A stretch of 47,290 nt of DNA from Candidatus Zhuqueibacterota bacterium. Lineage in GTDB: Bacteria; Zhuqueibacterota; Zhuqueibacteria; Residuimicrobiales; Oceaniaggregativiventaceae. The position numbers and the translations under genes are program-made. Where the stretch lies: contig JAFGJN010000012.1 of NCBI GenBank assembly GCA_016929055.1, forward strand, positions 1 through 47,290, read 5' to 3'. Below are positions 27,000-36,758 of this stretch, piece after piece. Within the stretch, counting starts at the first letter, position 1. Each line of letters begins with the position of its first letter. The notes beneath the pieces are model-generated. The model had not been told where the DNA came from. It did no database searches and worked only from the letters and a program-made list of their open reading frames with translations.

Positions 27000-28325
27000 A
27001 TGAAAAAGGTACTCGTTCTGGGTGCGGGACTGGTCGCCAAACCTCTGGTGCGCTACCTGCTCGATCAGGGGGATATTTTCGTTGTGGTGGCCAGCCGAAC
27101 CGTCAGCAAGGCCGAAGCTCTGGTGGATGGGCACTCCAATGGCCGTGCGTTGCCTCTGAACGTGAAAAACATCGACGAGCTGGACAAACTGGTTCAGGAA
27201 GCGGATATCGCCATCAGCCTGCTGCCCTATACATACCACGTCCAAGTCGCCGAGTTCTGCCTAAAACACCAGACCCATCTGATCACAACTTCCTATGTCA
27301 GCCCTGCGATGAAGGCCTTGGACGCGCAGGCGCGGGAGAAAAAGCTGTTGTTCCTCAACGAGATCGGGCTGGATCCTGGCATCGACCACATGTCGGCAAT
27401 GAAAATCATCCATCAGGTGCAAAACCAAGGGGGAAAAATCATTTCCTTTGAATCTTGCTGTGGCGGTCTGCCCGCTCCGGAAGCCAACGACAACCCTCTT
27501 GGATACAAGTTTTCCTGGAGTCCCCGCGGTGTGGTCATGGCGGGTCGCAATGCCGCACATTTTCGCAAAGACAATCGGGATATCCAAATCGAAGGCAAAG
27601 ATCTGTTCCGAAATCATTGGCCCAAAGAGGTCGAATCTCTGGGCATGCTCGAGGTCTATCCCAATCGCGATTCAATGCTTTATGAAGAGCTGTACGGCTT
27701 GCAGGGCGTCGAGACTTTGTTTCGCGGGACCTTCCGCAATCCGGGCTGGTGCGAAACCTTGCTCAATATCGTCAATCTCGGTTTTCTCGATGACACGGAA
27801 AAACCCGAACTGGTGGGCAAATCCCTGGCTGAGGTGACCGCACTGCTCGTCGGAGTGCCAGCAAATGCCGACCTGAAAGCCAAAACCGCGGCCAAACTTG
27901 GGCTTGAGACCAACTCAGAGGTCATCGCCCGAATGGAATGGCTGGGTCTGTTCAGCGACGAACCTGCCGACACCGATCCTGCAACTCTTCTCGATGTTCT
28001 CGCTTCACGCATGCTGAAAAAAATGCCCTACCAAAAAGGCGAGCGCGACATGATCGTGCTGCAGCATGATTTTATCGCCGCCTATCCGGACGGCAAACGC
28101 AAAAAGATCTGTTCCCTTCTCATCGATTACGGCATTCCCAACGGCGACAGCTCTATGGCGCGCACGGTCAGTCTTCCTGCAGCGATCGCAGCCAAGCTCA
28201 TGTTGAACGGCAAAATCCGCATGAGCGGCGTGCACATTCCGGTTGTACCCGAAATCTATGAGCCAGTTCTGGCCGAGCTGGAAACCATGAATATCACCTT
28301 CAAAGAAACCGAATCGACGCTTTGA
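27000..28325 (+). CDS. Saccharopine dehydrogenase (glutamate-forming)
   Basis: 441 residues. The N-terminal Rossmann motif is VLVLGAGLVAKPLVRYLL, followed by the family segments ISLLPYTYHVQVAEFCL, LITTSYVSPAMKAL and LNEIGLDPGIDHMSAMKII, then SFESCCGGLPAPEANDNPLG and YKFSWSPRGV. These match the C-terminal half of aminoadipate-semialdehyde synthase, which oxidises saccharopine to glutamate and aminoadipate semialdehyde. Together with the gene before it this makes the first two steps of lysine breakdown. The start MKKVLVLGAG is preceded by AAGGG at about 11 bases. Confidence 0.92.
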   Translation: MKKVLVLGAGLVAKPLVRYLLDQGDIFVVVASRTVSKAEALVDGHSNGRALPLNVKNIDELDKLVQEADIAISLLPYTYHVQVAEFCLKHQTHLITTSYVSPAMKALDAQAREKKLLFLNEIGLDPGIDHMSAMKIIHQVQNQGGKIISFESCCGGLPAPEANDNPLGYKFSWSPRGVVMAGRNAAHFRKDNRDIQIEGKDLFRNHWPKEVESLGMLEVYPNRDSMLYEELYGLQGVETLFRGTFRNPGWCETLLNIVNLGFLDDTEKPELVGKSLAEVTALLVGVPANADLKAKTAAKLGLETNSEVIARMEWLGLFSDEPADTDPATLLDVLASRMLKKMPYQKGERDMIVLQHDFIAAYPDGKRKKICSLLIDYGIPNGDSSMARTVSLPAAIAAKLMLNGKIRMSGVHIPVVPEIYEPVLAELETMNITFKETESTL

Positions 28326-28340
28326 TCATCATGAATAAAA

Positions 28341-28397
28341 GCCTCCCCGAGAACGCCTGACCTTCGCACGATTCGATTTCGGGGAGGTTTGCTTTTT
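28341..28397 (+). terminator. Rho-independent terminator after saccharopine dehydrogenase
   Basis: CCTCCCCGA (28342-28350) pairs with TCGGGGAGG (28379-28387) around a 28-base loop, followed by TTTGCTTTTTT. Confidence 0.75.
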
Positions 28398-28554
28398 TCT
28401 ACAAACGCCGTGGGATGTGCTTTTCCCAGATACAGCTGCCGTCACTCCTCGGCGTTTTTCCCTTACCTTTATTCTGTTGTCCCGAAACAACGTCCGATCA
28501 TTCGTATTCGTATACATATTTATACAGGCTCGACTTTTCCGGAGATTCGTTTCC

Positions 28555-31404
28555 ATGTCCACCGCTTTTCACGCCAAATTTTTCGCTCACGAGCTTTCAC
28601 TTCATCATCACGCGGGCAACGTACAAAAACTCTCCCGATCGCTATTCGACGCTTGCGTCGATCTCAACCCGCATCAGATCGAAGCAGCGCTGTTCGCCCT
28701 GCGCTCACCCCTGGCTCAGGGAGCCATACTGGCGGACGAAGTCGGATTGGGCAAAACGATCGAAGCGGGCCTGGTCCTGTGCCAGTATTGGGCCGAACGC
28801 CGGCGCCGGTTGTTGATCATCTGTCCTGCTGCTTTGCGAAAACAGTGGCAACAGGAACTGGCGGAAAAGTTCAATCTGCCTGCGCTGGTTCTGGACACTC
28901 AAACCGCTCTTCGACTCAAACAACAGGGGGTGCGTGATCCCATTGACTCGGACGCCATCCTCATCGTTTCCATCCATTTCGCCGGCCTAAACAGCACGCG
29001 TCTGCGCACCCGAAACTGGGACCTGGTGGTCATCGACGAAGCTCACAAATTGCGCAATGTCTTTCGCTCCAGCAACAAGCTGGCGCAAAGCATTCAATGG
29101 GCGTTCGCCGACCGGCCCAAACTGCTGCTTACCGCCACGCCGATTCAGAACTCGCTGCTGGAACTGTATGGGCTGGCGTCATTGATCGACGAACACATTT
29201 TTGGCGATCTCCAGGCATTTCGCGATCGCTATCTCGGCAAGGAAGGTCAAATTGATGATCTGCGTAAGCGGCTGCAAAACTTTTGCCATCGGACACTTCG
29301 ACAGCAAGTGGCCGAATATATCCGCTATACCGAACGCCGATCCATGACCCTACCCTACTATCCCACGGATACGGAACATGCGCTCTATGAAGATATTTCA
29401 GCTTTTTTGCAGCACGAAAATTCCTATGCCTTTCCACCCCTCCAGCGCCACCTCACAACCCTGATCGTGCGCAAAATTCTCGCCTCATCCACCTATGCCA
29501 TCGCCGGCACGCTCGATATCGTGCGCCGGCGGCTGATCGCCATGCGCGAGGGACAGGAACAGCAGAGCAATTGGCTCAATCGCGTCATCGAAGCGGAAGA
29601 GATCGAAGACGAATGGTTAGAGCAAATAGAAGACAGCCAGGACAGACAAGACCGCGAAATCGATCCGGTTCTGTTACAACAGGAAATCGATTTGCTCGAT
29701 GGTTTTATCGTTCGAGCACAGAATATTCGAACAGACACCAAATCCGAAACCCTGCTCAAAGCCCTTGAAATCGGCTTTGATGAAATGAAAAAAACCGGAG
29801 CACCCCGCAAAGCCATCCTTTTTACCGAATCACGGCGCACCCAGGACTATCTCTGCCGCTTTCTCGCAGAAAACGGCTATGCTGGTGAACTGGTCCTGTT
29901 CAACGGTTCACCTACCGACGATCTTTCCCGAGAGATCTATAGCGATTGGCTCAAGCGCTATGAAAACAGCGGTCGCATCACCGGATCGCGGCCAGTGGAT
30001 ATGCGCACAGCCCTGATCGACCGGTTTCGGGAGAACGCCTCGATTCTCATCGCAACAGAGGCGGCGGGAGAGGGAATCAATCTGCAGTTCTGCGCTCTGG
30101 TGATCAATTACGACCTGCCCTGGAATCCTCAGCGCATCGAACAGCGCATCGGCCGTTGCCATCGCTACGGACAGAACAACGATGTGGTCGTTATCAACTT
30201 TATCAACGAGCGCAACGAAACAGATCAACGGGTTTTTGAGTTGCTCACCGAAAAATTCAGCCTCTTTAGCGGTGTTTTCGGAGCCTCTGATGAGGTCCTC
30301 GGTACGGTCGAGTCGGGGGTGGACTTTGAAAAACGCATTCATTCGATCTATCAGGATTGCCGCTCGCCCGAAGAAATTTCGCAGGCTTTTGGCGAATTGC
30401 GCAACGAAATGGAACAAGCGATCCAAAACCGCATGGATCGAACCCGGCAAATTCTCATCGATCATTTCGATCAGGATGTCCACAAGCGGCTCAAAGTTCA
30501 GCTGGACGCCGCCCGGCAGCAGCTGGACCGAATCAGCGGTTTTTTCTGGGATCTGAGCAAATTCGTGCTCGCCGATGTCGCGCAATTCGACGACGAACAC
30601 CTGACTTTTGACCTGCTCAAATCGCCGTTGCAATCGGTCAAACCAGGCCGCTACCGGCTCATTTCCAAGACCCGTGAAAATACCCCGGGCGATTTTCTCT
30701 TTCGCCTATCCCACCCGCTTGGCGAATACGTCATCGCCGCCGGCAAAGCCAGCACTGCCGTTGCCGGCCGAGTCTATTTTGATATCAGTAACCATCCAAC
30801 ACGAATCACACCACTCGAACGCATGCGCGGACAATCCGGCTGGCTCGCCCTGTCGATTCTCCGCATCCGCTCTTTCGAACAGGAGGATTATCGCCTTTTG
30901 TGCGGGTTCACGGACAAAGGCAAAAATCTGGATAGCGAATTGTGCGAAAGCCTTTTTTACCTTCGCGCTGCTGCATCGCCGCTGTCCGACATACCCCAAG
31001 ATGCTCAAAACCGGCTGAATCAGGCTGTCCAAAAATCGATTGGCCCTGTGATGCAGCAATCGATCGATTTAAACAGTACCTTCTTTTTGCAGGAATGTGA
31101 CAAACTGGACCGCTGGGCCGAGGAACAGATCGCCCTGGTCGAACGCGAACTGGAAATGATCCGCCGCGATCTCGAGTTGGCTTACCACCAGGGGCGGCTC
31201 TTGCGCGACCCTGTCGAACAGCACAAAAAACAGGTCGAGATCGCTGCTCTCGAACGTCGCAAACAACAGGTGCGAAAACGGCTGTTTCAAATCGAAGACG
31301 ATGTCACCAACCAGCGCGAAAGTCTGATCGACAAGCTGGAAAAACGCATGACGCATGAACACGAAATCGAGCGCATTTTTACCGTGCGTTGGACGTTGAT
31401 ATAG
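28555..31404 (+). CDS. SNF2-family DEAD/DEAH helicase-like ATPase
   Basis: 949 residues. Residues 35-260 carry the first RecA-like lobe: LNPHQIEAA (motif Q/I region), Walker A DEVGLGKTIEAG at 61-72, DLVVIDEAHKLRN (motif II) near 155, LLTATPIQNS (motif III). The second lobe has ILFTESRRTQDYL, LIATEAAGEGINLQ, and motif VI IEQRIGRCHRYGQ near 525. About 400 C-terminal residues are mostly helical, with a coiled coil at the end. This is the layout of RapA-like/SNF2 ATPases that remodel protein-DNA or RNA polymerase complexes. Relatives also occur in phage-defence operons, but no methylase, nuclease or other defence gene is adjacent, so that role is not supported. GGAGA lies 9 bases before the ATG. 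Confidence 0.85.
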   Translation: MSTAFHAKFFAHELSLHHHAGNVQKLSRSLFDACVDLNPHQIEAALFALRSPLAQGAILADEVGLGKTIEAGLVLCQYWAERRRRLLIICPAALRKQWQQELAEKFNLPALVLDTQTALRLKQQGVRDPIDSDAILIVSIHFAGLNSTRLRTRNWDLVVIDEAHKLRNVFRSSNKLAQSIQWAFADRPKLLLTATPIQNSLLELYGLASLIDEHIFGDLQAFRDRYLGKEGQIDDLRKRLQNFCHRTLRQQVAEYIRYTERRSMTLPYYPTDTEHALYEDISAFLQHENSYAFPPLQRHLTTLIVRKILASSTYAIAGTLDIVRRRLIAMREGQEQQSNWLNRVIEAEEIEDEWLEQIEDSQDRQDREIDPVLLQQEIDLLDGFIVRAQNIRTDTKSETLLKALEIGFDEMKKTGAPRKAILFTESRRTQDYLCRFLAENGYAGELVLFNGSPTDDLSREIYSDWLKRYENSGRITGSRPVDMRTALIDRFRENASILIATEAAGEGINLQFCALVINYDLPWNPQRIEQRIGRCHRYGQNNDVVVINFINERNETDQRVFELLTEKFSLFSGVFGASDEVLGTVESGVDFEKRIHSIYQDCRSPEEISQAFGELRNEMEQAIQNRMDRTRQILIDHFDQDVHKRLKVQLDAARQQLDRISGFFWDLSKFVLADVAQFDDEHLTFDLLKSPLQSVKPGRYRLISKTRENTPGDFLFRLSHPLGEYVIAAGKASTAVAGRVYFDISNHPTRITPLERMRGQSGWLALSILRIRSFEQEDYRLLCGFTDKGKNLDSELCESLFYLRAAASPLSDIPQDAQNRLNQAVQKSIGPVMQQSIDLNSTFFLQECDKLDRWAEEQIALVERELEMIRRDLELAYHQGRLLRDPVEQHKKQVEIAALERRKQQVRKRLFQIEDDVTNQRESLIDKLEKRMTHEHEIERIFTVRWTLI

Positions 31405-31461
31405 AAGCAAGCCCGTTTATCCGAGTGCAATACGGAGCGAGTCATTGCTCAAGGAGCAAAA

Positions 31462-32502
31462 ATACTGGCACAGAAAGCAAACGAAAAGATCGATGATATC
31501 GGCGAATTCGGCCTGATCGAACGAATCCGTGATTGGCTGCCTTCCGGTACGGATTCGCGTGTTCGGGTCGGTATCGGCGACGACACGGCGGTTCTCGCAT
31601 GGGGTGAAAATCGGGTCTTGCTCGCGACCTGCGATATGCTGGTTGAGAACCGCCATTTTCAACGCGACTGGATCGATTTTCAGACCCTCGGGCGGCGCGC
31701 AGTGGCGATCAACCTCAGCGATATCGCCGCCATGGGCGGCAGCCCCCTCTGGGCTCTGCTCTCCCTGGGGTGTCCTGCCGGTACGGCATCATCCGACCTG
31801 GAAGCGTTTTTTGCAGGCTTGAGGCAAGAGCTGGCCCAACATGGGGCGCTCTGTGTCGGTGGCAACCTCACCCAAACCGCCGCCGGCCTGGTAATCGACC
31901 TGACAATGCTGGGCGAAGCTCGGCCCGACCAGGTGGTTTTGCGCAGCGGTGCCCACCCAGGCGACGGGCTCTTTGTTTCTGGCGCCTTGGGCGCGGCGGC
32001 AGCGGGACTGGCGCTTTTACTCCGCCAGGGCCGCCGCGTGGATGCGCGTTTTCAACCTCTGATCGATGCTCAGCTCAAGCCCCAGCCTCGCGTCGCCCTG
32101 GGCCGGGCGCTGGCAGCAAGCGGACGCGTCAGCGCCATGATCGACATCAGTGACGGCGTGGCGGCCGATCTCGGACGCCTGTGCGACGAAAGCGGATGCG
32201 GAGCGGAATTGCTCGAAAGCCGCCTGCCCGCCGCCAAAACTATTCCGGCTGCCGCCCGGCTGCTCGAAGTGTCGATGACCAGCCTGCTGCTCGGCGGCGA
32301 AGCCTATGAGCTTCTCTTTACGGTTCCGGATCCGCAAAATCGGGATTTTCTCGACACCGTCTCACGCGAAAACGGCATACCGATCCACCGTATCGGCACC
32401 ATGCTCGAAAAAGGCCAGGGACGGCGGTTCGTCGACCGCAACAACCGGGTGCTGCCGCTTCCCAAGACCGGTTTCGATCACTTTCAGAAAGGATCCGGCT
32501 AA
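31462..32502 (+). CDS. thiL: Thiamine-monophosphate kinase with non-standard start
   Basis: About 346 residues if begun at ATA 31462. ThiL phosphorylates thiamine phosphate to the diphosphate. Family features: GEFGLIERIRDWLP, VGIGDDTAVLAW (Mg/ATP Asp pair), TCDMLVENRHF, RRAVAINLSDIAAMGG, GGNLTQ, MIDISDGVAADLGRLC and LLLGGEAYELLF. Between the helicase stop (31404, same frame) and TTG at 31618 there is no ATG, GTG or TTG, and starting at 31618 would remove the GEFGLI and GDD motifs. AAGGAG at 31451-31456 is 5 bases before ATA and 8 before CTG (31465), so one of these is the likely start, unless a base error hides an ATG. Confidence 0.88.
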   Translation: MLAQKANEKIDDIGEFGLIERIRDWLPSGTDSRVRVGIGDDTAVLAWGENRVLLATCDMLVENRHFQRDWIDFQTLGRRAVAINLSDIAAMGGSPLWALLSLGCPAGTASSDLEAFFAGLRQELAQHGALCVGGNLTQTAAGLVIDLTMLGEARPDQVVLRSGAHPGDGLFVSGALGAAAAGLALLLRQGRRVDARFQPLIDAQLKPQPRVALGRALAASGRVSAMIDISDGVAADLGRLCDESGCGAELLESRLPAAKTIPAAARLLEVSMTSLLLGGEAYELLFTVPDPQNRDFLDTVSRENGIPIHRIGTMLEKGQGRRFVDRNNRVLPLPKTGFDHFQKGSG

Positions 32503-32525
32503 AAACCCGAATTCCAAGCTGCTAC

Positions 32526-32549
32526 CCCCCAGGGTCAAAAGGGGGGCGA
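32526..32549. repeat. CCCCCC/GGGGGG inverted repeat after thiL
   Basis: CCCCCC and GGGGGG flank a 10-base loop. There is no T-run, so terminator function is uncertain. Confidence 0.35.
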
Positions 32550-32665
32550 TTCTGCTCGCCGCCAGTAATTTGGGGTTTGTCCGATCGTCCGAGCCGATCC
32601 GCTCTACAAAAGTGTGAGGCGGATTCGCTCCTTTGCAGAGAATCCGAATTCGACAAGGAGATTGA

Positions 32666-35600
32666 ATGGCACAAAAACCATTGTTTATCGCTTGCGCCCT
32701 TTTTCTGTTAACCCTGCAGATTCGGGCCAAAGAATTCGAGACCACCCGGCTGCTGCGCTTTCCCGACGCCTATGGCGATCAAGTCGCTTTTGTCTATGGT
32801 GGCGATATCTGGCTGGCGCCGATCAACGGTGGTACAGCGCGACAGCTCACGAGTCATGAAGGTTTGGAATTGTTTCCCAAGTTTTCCCCGGACGGCCGAT
32901 GGCTGGCCTTTTCTGCCGAATATTCCGGCAGCCGTCAGGTCCATATCATGCCGGCTCATGGAGGCGTTCCGCAACAGCTCACCTATTACAACGATGTCGG
33001 ACCCTTGCCGCCGCGCGGCGGGTTTGATCATCAGGTGCTCGGTTGGACCCCGGACAGCAAAGCGGTTCTCTTTCGAGCCAACCGTCTGCCCTGGGGCGTG
33101 CGTATGGGCCGATATTATACCGTACCTATCGATGGCGGTCTGGAAACACCCCTGCCGGTTCCCGAAGGAGGTACCGGCATGCTTACAGATGACAGCCACA
33201 CCCTGGTCTATACGCCGATCGCCCGGGAATTCCGCACCTGGAAACGCCATCGTGGCGGCCGGGCCCAGGATGTCTGGACTTATGATCTGCTCGACAATAC
33301 ATCGAAACAGCTGACAGATTTTGTTGGCACCGACAATCAACCGCAGTGGTTCAATAATAAAATCTATTTCACTTCAGACCGTGAACATACGCTGAATCTC
33401 TTTGTCATAAATCCGGACGGCAGCGATCTGCGCCAGGTCACCCACCACACAGATTACGATGTCCTGTGGCCGAGCGCCGGAACGGAAGGTATCGTTTACG
33501 AGTGCGGCGGGTCGATCTATCACTATAACCCGACAACCGACAGTACCCGGCAGATTCCCCTCCGTGTGCAGAGCGACCGCCATCTGACCCTGCCCGAGTT
33601 CAAATCGGTGCAATCACAGATCAACTGGTTCGAACTGTCACCCGGCGGCAAACGCGCCCTGTTCGAAGCCCGGGGTGATCTCTTGACCGTACCTGCTGAA
33701 AAAGGCGAGATCCGCAATCTGACCAAGAGCCCGGAGGTACGCGAAATCTATCCAACCTGGTCGCCGGATGGCAAATGGATCGCCTATCTCAGCGACCGTA
33801 GCGGCGAATACGAGATCTATCTGATCGCCGCTGACGGCCGCGGTCGGGAACGCCGGCTAACCACCAACGGCAGCGTCTGGCGTTTCGCTGCGCGCTGGTC
33901 GCCGGACGCCAGCCATCTGGCTTTTGCCGACAAGAGCCACCGGCTCTATGTGGTGCGCCTGTCCGACGGAAAAATAGTGACCGTGGACGAAAGCCACTTC
34001 GGCGAGTTTGAATCCTATTCCTGGTCACCGGACGGCAAATGGCTGGTCTATGATAAGCGAGGGGAGAATCGTTTTTTAAGCCTGTGGGGCTATTCACTCA
34101 CCAAGGGACAAAGCCAACGTCTGACCAGCGACGATACCGACGATTTCAGTCCGGTATTCGATCCCGAGGGCCGCTATCTCTATTTTCTCTCCAACCGCAA
34201 TTTTAATTTGACTTTCAGCGGCTGGGAATTCAATTATCTTTACACCCAGCCCACACGCGTCTATATAGCCACCCTGAATTCGAGTCTGCCCTCGCCTTTT
34301 GCTCCGGAAAGCGACGAGGAACCGAAAAAAAAGAACGATGATAAAGAAACGAAATCCAGCGCAAAATCAAATACGCTGATCGAGCTGCAAACAGAGGGAT
34401 TCGAGGAGAGAATTCTGGCCCTGCCCGTACCAGCCGGCAGCTATCACAGCCTGAACGCGCATAAAAATGGCGTTTTGTATCTGCGCAACGACAAAAACGG
34501 TGACGCGCTCTACCGGTTCGATCTGGAGAAACGCAAGGAAGAGAGCGTGCTTGAAGGCGTTTCCGGCTATGTACTTTCGTATGACGGCGAAAAAGTGTTG
34601 TTCAACAAGAACAAGAGTTACGGCATCGTCGACGCCCAACCCGGACAAACAGGCGGTCGGTTGCTGGATCTCGAAAGAATGGCGATGCAGATCGATCCGC
34701 GTGCAGAATGGCGGCAGATGTTTGTAGATGGCTGGAGGCTGCTGCGCGATTGGTTTTACGATGAAAATATGCACGGTGTGGATTGGCAGGCCATGAGGCG
34801 ACGATACGAGCCGCTGGTCGAACACCTGGCGCATCGCACCGACCTCGATTATATCTTTGGCGAGCTGGGTGGAGAACTGGTCGCCGGCCACGTCTATGTC
34901 AATCCGGGCGACCAACCGGCTATTGAGCGCATCGACGGTGGTCTGCTGGGAGCGGAACTCGTTGACCATCCATCCGGCTATTATCGCATCGCCAAAATTT
35001 TTCGAGGAGAGAACTGGCACCAGGAGCTGCGCTCGCCCCTCACCGAACCCGGCGTTCGCGTCGAGGAGGGCGATTTTATCCTCGCCATCGAAGGCACCCC
35101 ATTGCGCACAGACGATAATCCCTATCGTTTGCTGCAAAATACAGCCGGCCGCGCCGTCACGCTTTTGATCAACGACAAACCCGATACAAAAGGCGCGCAT
35201 GAAGAGGTGGTACGGCCGATCAAACGCGAAACCGATCTGCGCTACCTCGATTGGGTGCGGTCGCGCCGAGCGCTGGTCGACAGCCTCTCCGGCGGCCGAA
35301 TCGGCTATATCCATTTGCCCAATACCGCAGCCGATGGCAACCGGGAACTTTTCAAACACTTTTATCCACAAGCGCAAAAAGAGGCGCTGATCATCGACGT
35401 GCGCTACAACGGCGGGGGATTCATACCGGATCGCATGATCGAACTGCTCGATCGCCCCATCCTCAACTATTGGGTACGGCGCAACACCGAACCCTACAGC
35501 ACGCCGGTTTTTTCTCACGCCGGACCCAAAGCCTGTCTGATCAATGGTTATTCGAGTTCGGGCGGCGACGCCTTTCCCTACTATTTTCGCAAACGCGGAC

Positions 35601-35908
35601 TGGGCAAGCTGATCGGCACGCGTACCTGGGGCGGTCTGATCGGGTTAAGCGGCAACCCGGCTCTGATGGACGGCGGATCTTTCAGTATCCCGACCTTTCG
35701 TTTTCTCGGCACCGATGGTGTATGGGAGGTAGAAAATGAAGGTGTTGCACCCGACATTCAGGTGATCGACCGTCCGGAAGAGATCGCCGCCGGCCGCGAT
35801 CCAAGCATCCAAAAAGCGGTCGAGATACTGCTGCAGGAACTCAAAGAGCAAACGACAGGTAAAATCAGCGCACCCCCACCACCTGACGAATCGTCCATGC
35901 GAAATTAA
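32666..35908 (+). CDS. Exported tricorn-type S41 protease
   Basis: 1080 residues with a signal peptide (MAQKPLFIACALFLLTLQIRA). Residues about 25-330 and 330-650 are WD40/TolB-like propellers with repeated FSPDGRWLAF, WSPDGKWIAYLSDRSG and WSPDGKWLVYDKRG blocks. A lysine-rich linker (EPKKKNDDKETKSSAK) at about 550 interrupts the second. The core follows at about 680-760, then a PDZ domain near 770-870 (VEEGDFILAIEGTPL), and the S41 catalytic part: RIGYIHLPNT, LIIDVRYNGGGFIPD and the serine-rich GYSSSGGDAFPYYF near 961-972. Tricorn-type proteases degrade peptides; the archaeal enzyme is cytoplasmic, while bacterial relatives with signals are periplasmic. AAGGAG precedes the ATG. Confidence 0.9.
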   Translation: MAQKPLFIACALFLLTLQIRAKEFETTRLLRFPDAYGDQVAFVYGGDIWLAPINGGTARQLTSHEGLELFPKFSPDGRWLAFSAEYSGSRQVHIMPAHGGVPQQLTYYNDVGPLPPRGGFDHQVLGWTPDSKAVLFRANRLPWGVRMGRYYTVPIDGGLETPLPVPEGGTGMLTDDSHTLVYTPIAREFRTWKRHRGGRAQDVWTYDLLDNTSKQLTDFVGTDNQPQWFNNKIYFTSDREHTLNLFVINPDGSDLRQVTHHTDYDVLWPSAGTEGIVYECGGSIYHYNPTTDSTRQIPLRVQSDRHLTLPEFKSVQSQINWFELSPGGKRALFEARGDLLTVPAEKGEIRNLTKSPEVREIYPTWSPDGKWIAYLSDRSGEYEIYLIAADGRGRERRLTTNGSVWRFAARWSPDASHLAFADKSHRLYVVRLSDGKIVTVDESHFGEFESYSWSPDGKWLVYDKRGENRFLSLWGYSLTKGQSQRLTSDDTDDFSPVFDPEGRYLYFLSNRNFNLTFSGWEFNYLYTQPTRVYIATLNSSLPSPFAPESDEEPKKKNDDKETKSSAKSNTLIELQTEGFEERILALPVPAGSYHSLNAHKNGVLYLRNDKNGDALYRFDLEKRKEESVLEGVSGYVLSYDGEKVLFNKNKSYGIVDAQPGQTGGRLLDLERMAMQIDPRAEWRQMFVDGWRLLRDWFYDENMHGVDWQAMRRRYEPLVEHLAHRTDLDYIFGELGGELVAGHVYVNPGDQPAIERIDGGLLGAELVDHPSGYYRIAKIFRGENWHQELRSPLTEPGVRVEEGDFILAIEGTPLRTDDNPYRLLQNTAGRAVTLLINDKPDTKGAHEEVVRPIKRETDLRYLDWVRSRRALVDSLSGGRIGYIHLPNTAADGNRELFKHFYPQAQKEALIIDVRYNGGGFIPDRMIELLDRPILNYWVRRNTEPYSTPVFSHAGPKACLINGYSSSGGDAFPYYFRKRGLGKLIGTRTWGGLIGLSGNPALMDGGSFSIPTFRFLGTDGVWEVENEGVAPDIQVIDRPEEIAAGRDPSIQKAVEILLQELKEQTTGKISAPPPPDESSMRN

Positions 35909-35979
35909 GTCATAAATTCAACCAGCGAGGGGAGCCGGCTCTCCTTTCGCCTCACTCAACCCAACCTATGGAGGACGCT

Positions 35980-36546
35980 ATGTCTGCATCGGATCGCGGT
36001 TTGCTGGCCACTGCGTCGGTCTTTATCCTCATCGGCGTGCTGATGTTGGCACTCAACTTTGTCCCGGGCGCCAATCTCGCCACGCTTTGGCCTCTGGCGT
36101 TGTTTGTCGTCAGTCTCGGGTTACTGCTGCCGCTGCTTGTCTGGCCGACAGAACGCAAAACCCTGGCGGCGTTTTTTATCCCAGCCCTCGTTCTCTTTGC
36201 CCTTGGGGTCATTTTTCTTTATGATACTCTAAGCGGCGACTGGGCCTCATGGGCCTTTGCCTGGATACTCATCCCCACCAGCGTCGGCGCCGGGCTCTAT
36301 CTGGCCGCCCGTTTCGGCGCCTGGGGATCAGCAGCACAAAAGGTCGGCGTATGGATGGCGCTGTGTGGAATTGCCCTCTTTGCCCTCCTTGGCCTCCTGT
36401 TTGGATCCGCCGCAGTGCGCATTTTCATTTCCATTCTCCTCATCGTCTGTGGCATTCTCATTCTGCTGCCGGTGTGGTTGAGCGGCAAAAAAGAGACGCC
36501 GGCGATCAAGAAAAAAGAGGCTGGAAAAGTAAAAACCATAAAGTAG
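35980..36546 (+). CDS. Integral membrane protein of unknown family
   Basis: 188 residues, six predicted transmembrane helices arranged as pairs (LLATASVFILIGVLMLAL, LWPLALFVVSLGLLLPLLVW, LAAFFIPALVLFALGVIFLY, AWILIPTSVGAGLYLAA, VGVWMALCGIALFALLGLLF, IFISILLIVCGILILLPVWL) and a lysine-rich cytoplasmic tail. No conserved polar motif suggests transport chemistry. GGAGG lies 5 bases before the ATG at 35980. It follows the tricorn-type protease after 71 bases on the same strand. Confidence 0.7.
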   Translation: MSASDRGLLATASVFILIGVLMLALNFVPGANLATLWPLALFVVSLGLLLPLLVWPTERKTLAAFFIPALVLFALGVIFLYDTLSGDWASWAFAWILIPTSVGAGLYLAARFGAWGSAAQKVGVWMALCGIALFALLGLLFGSAAVRIFISILLIVCGILILLPVWLSGKKETPAIKKKEAGKVKTIK

Positions 36547-36758
36547 GCAGAGAGCAGTGAGCTGGACGGTCGACGCCATTCAGAGTGAAAAATGAACCAG
36601 ACTTAAGCTGGCTCCGGTTTTCACGCAAGACACCCCCACTCTCATGGCACCTGGCCAGTACGACTTCCAAGGTAACCGTTTTAAAAAAGGCGATAGTCCC
36701 GTGTGGTGAGCCGACCGTCCGGATTGTAATCCGTTTCCAGCTATCCGCGTAAAGCGCT

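Noticed and set aside
28555-31404. Phage-defence (DISARM-like) island
   Set aside because: Only the SNF2-type ATPase is present; no methylase, phospholipase D or other partner gene is adjacent.
31618-32502. TTG start at 31618 as the true thiL start
   Set aside because: It would delete the conserved GEFGLI and GIGDD segments that are encoded in frame just upstream.
34367-35518. 383-codon minus-strand open frame
   Set aside because: It lies fully antisense to the tricorn-type protease, whose propeller, PDZ and S41 motifs are clear.
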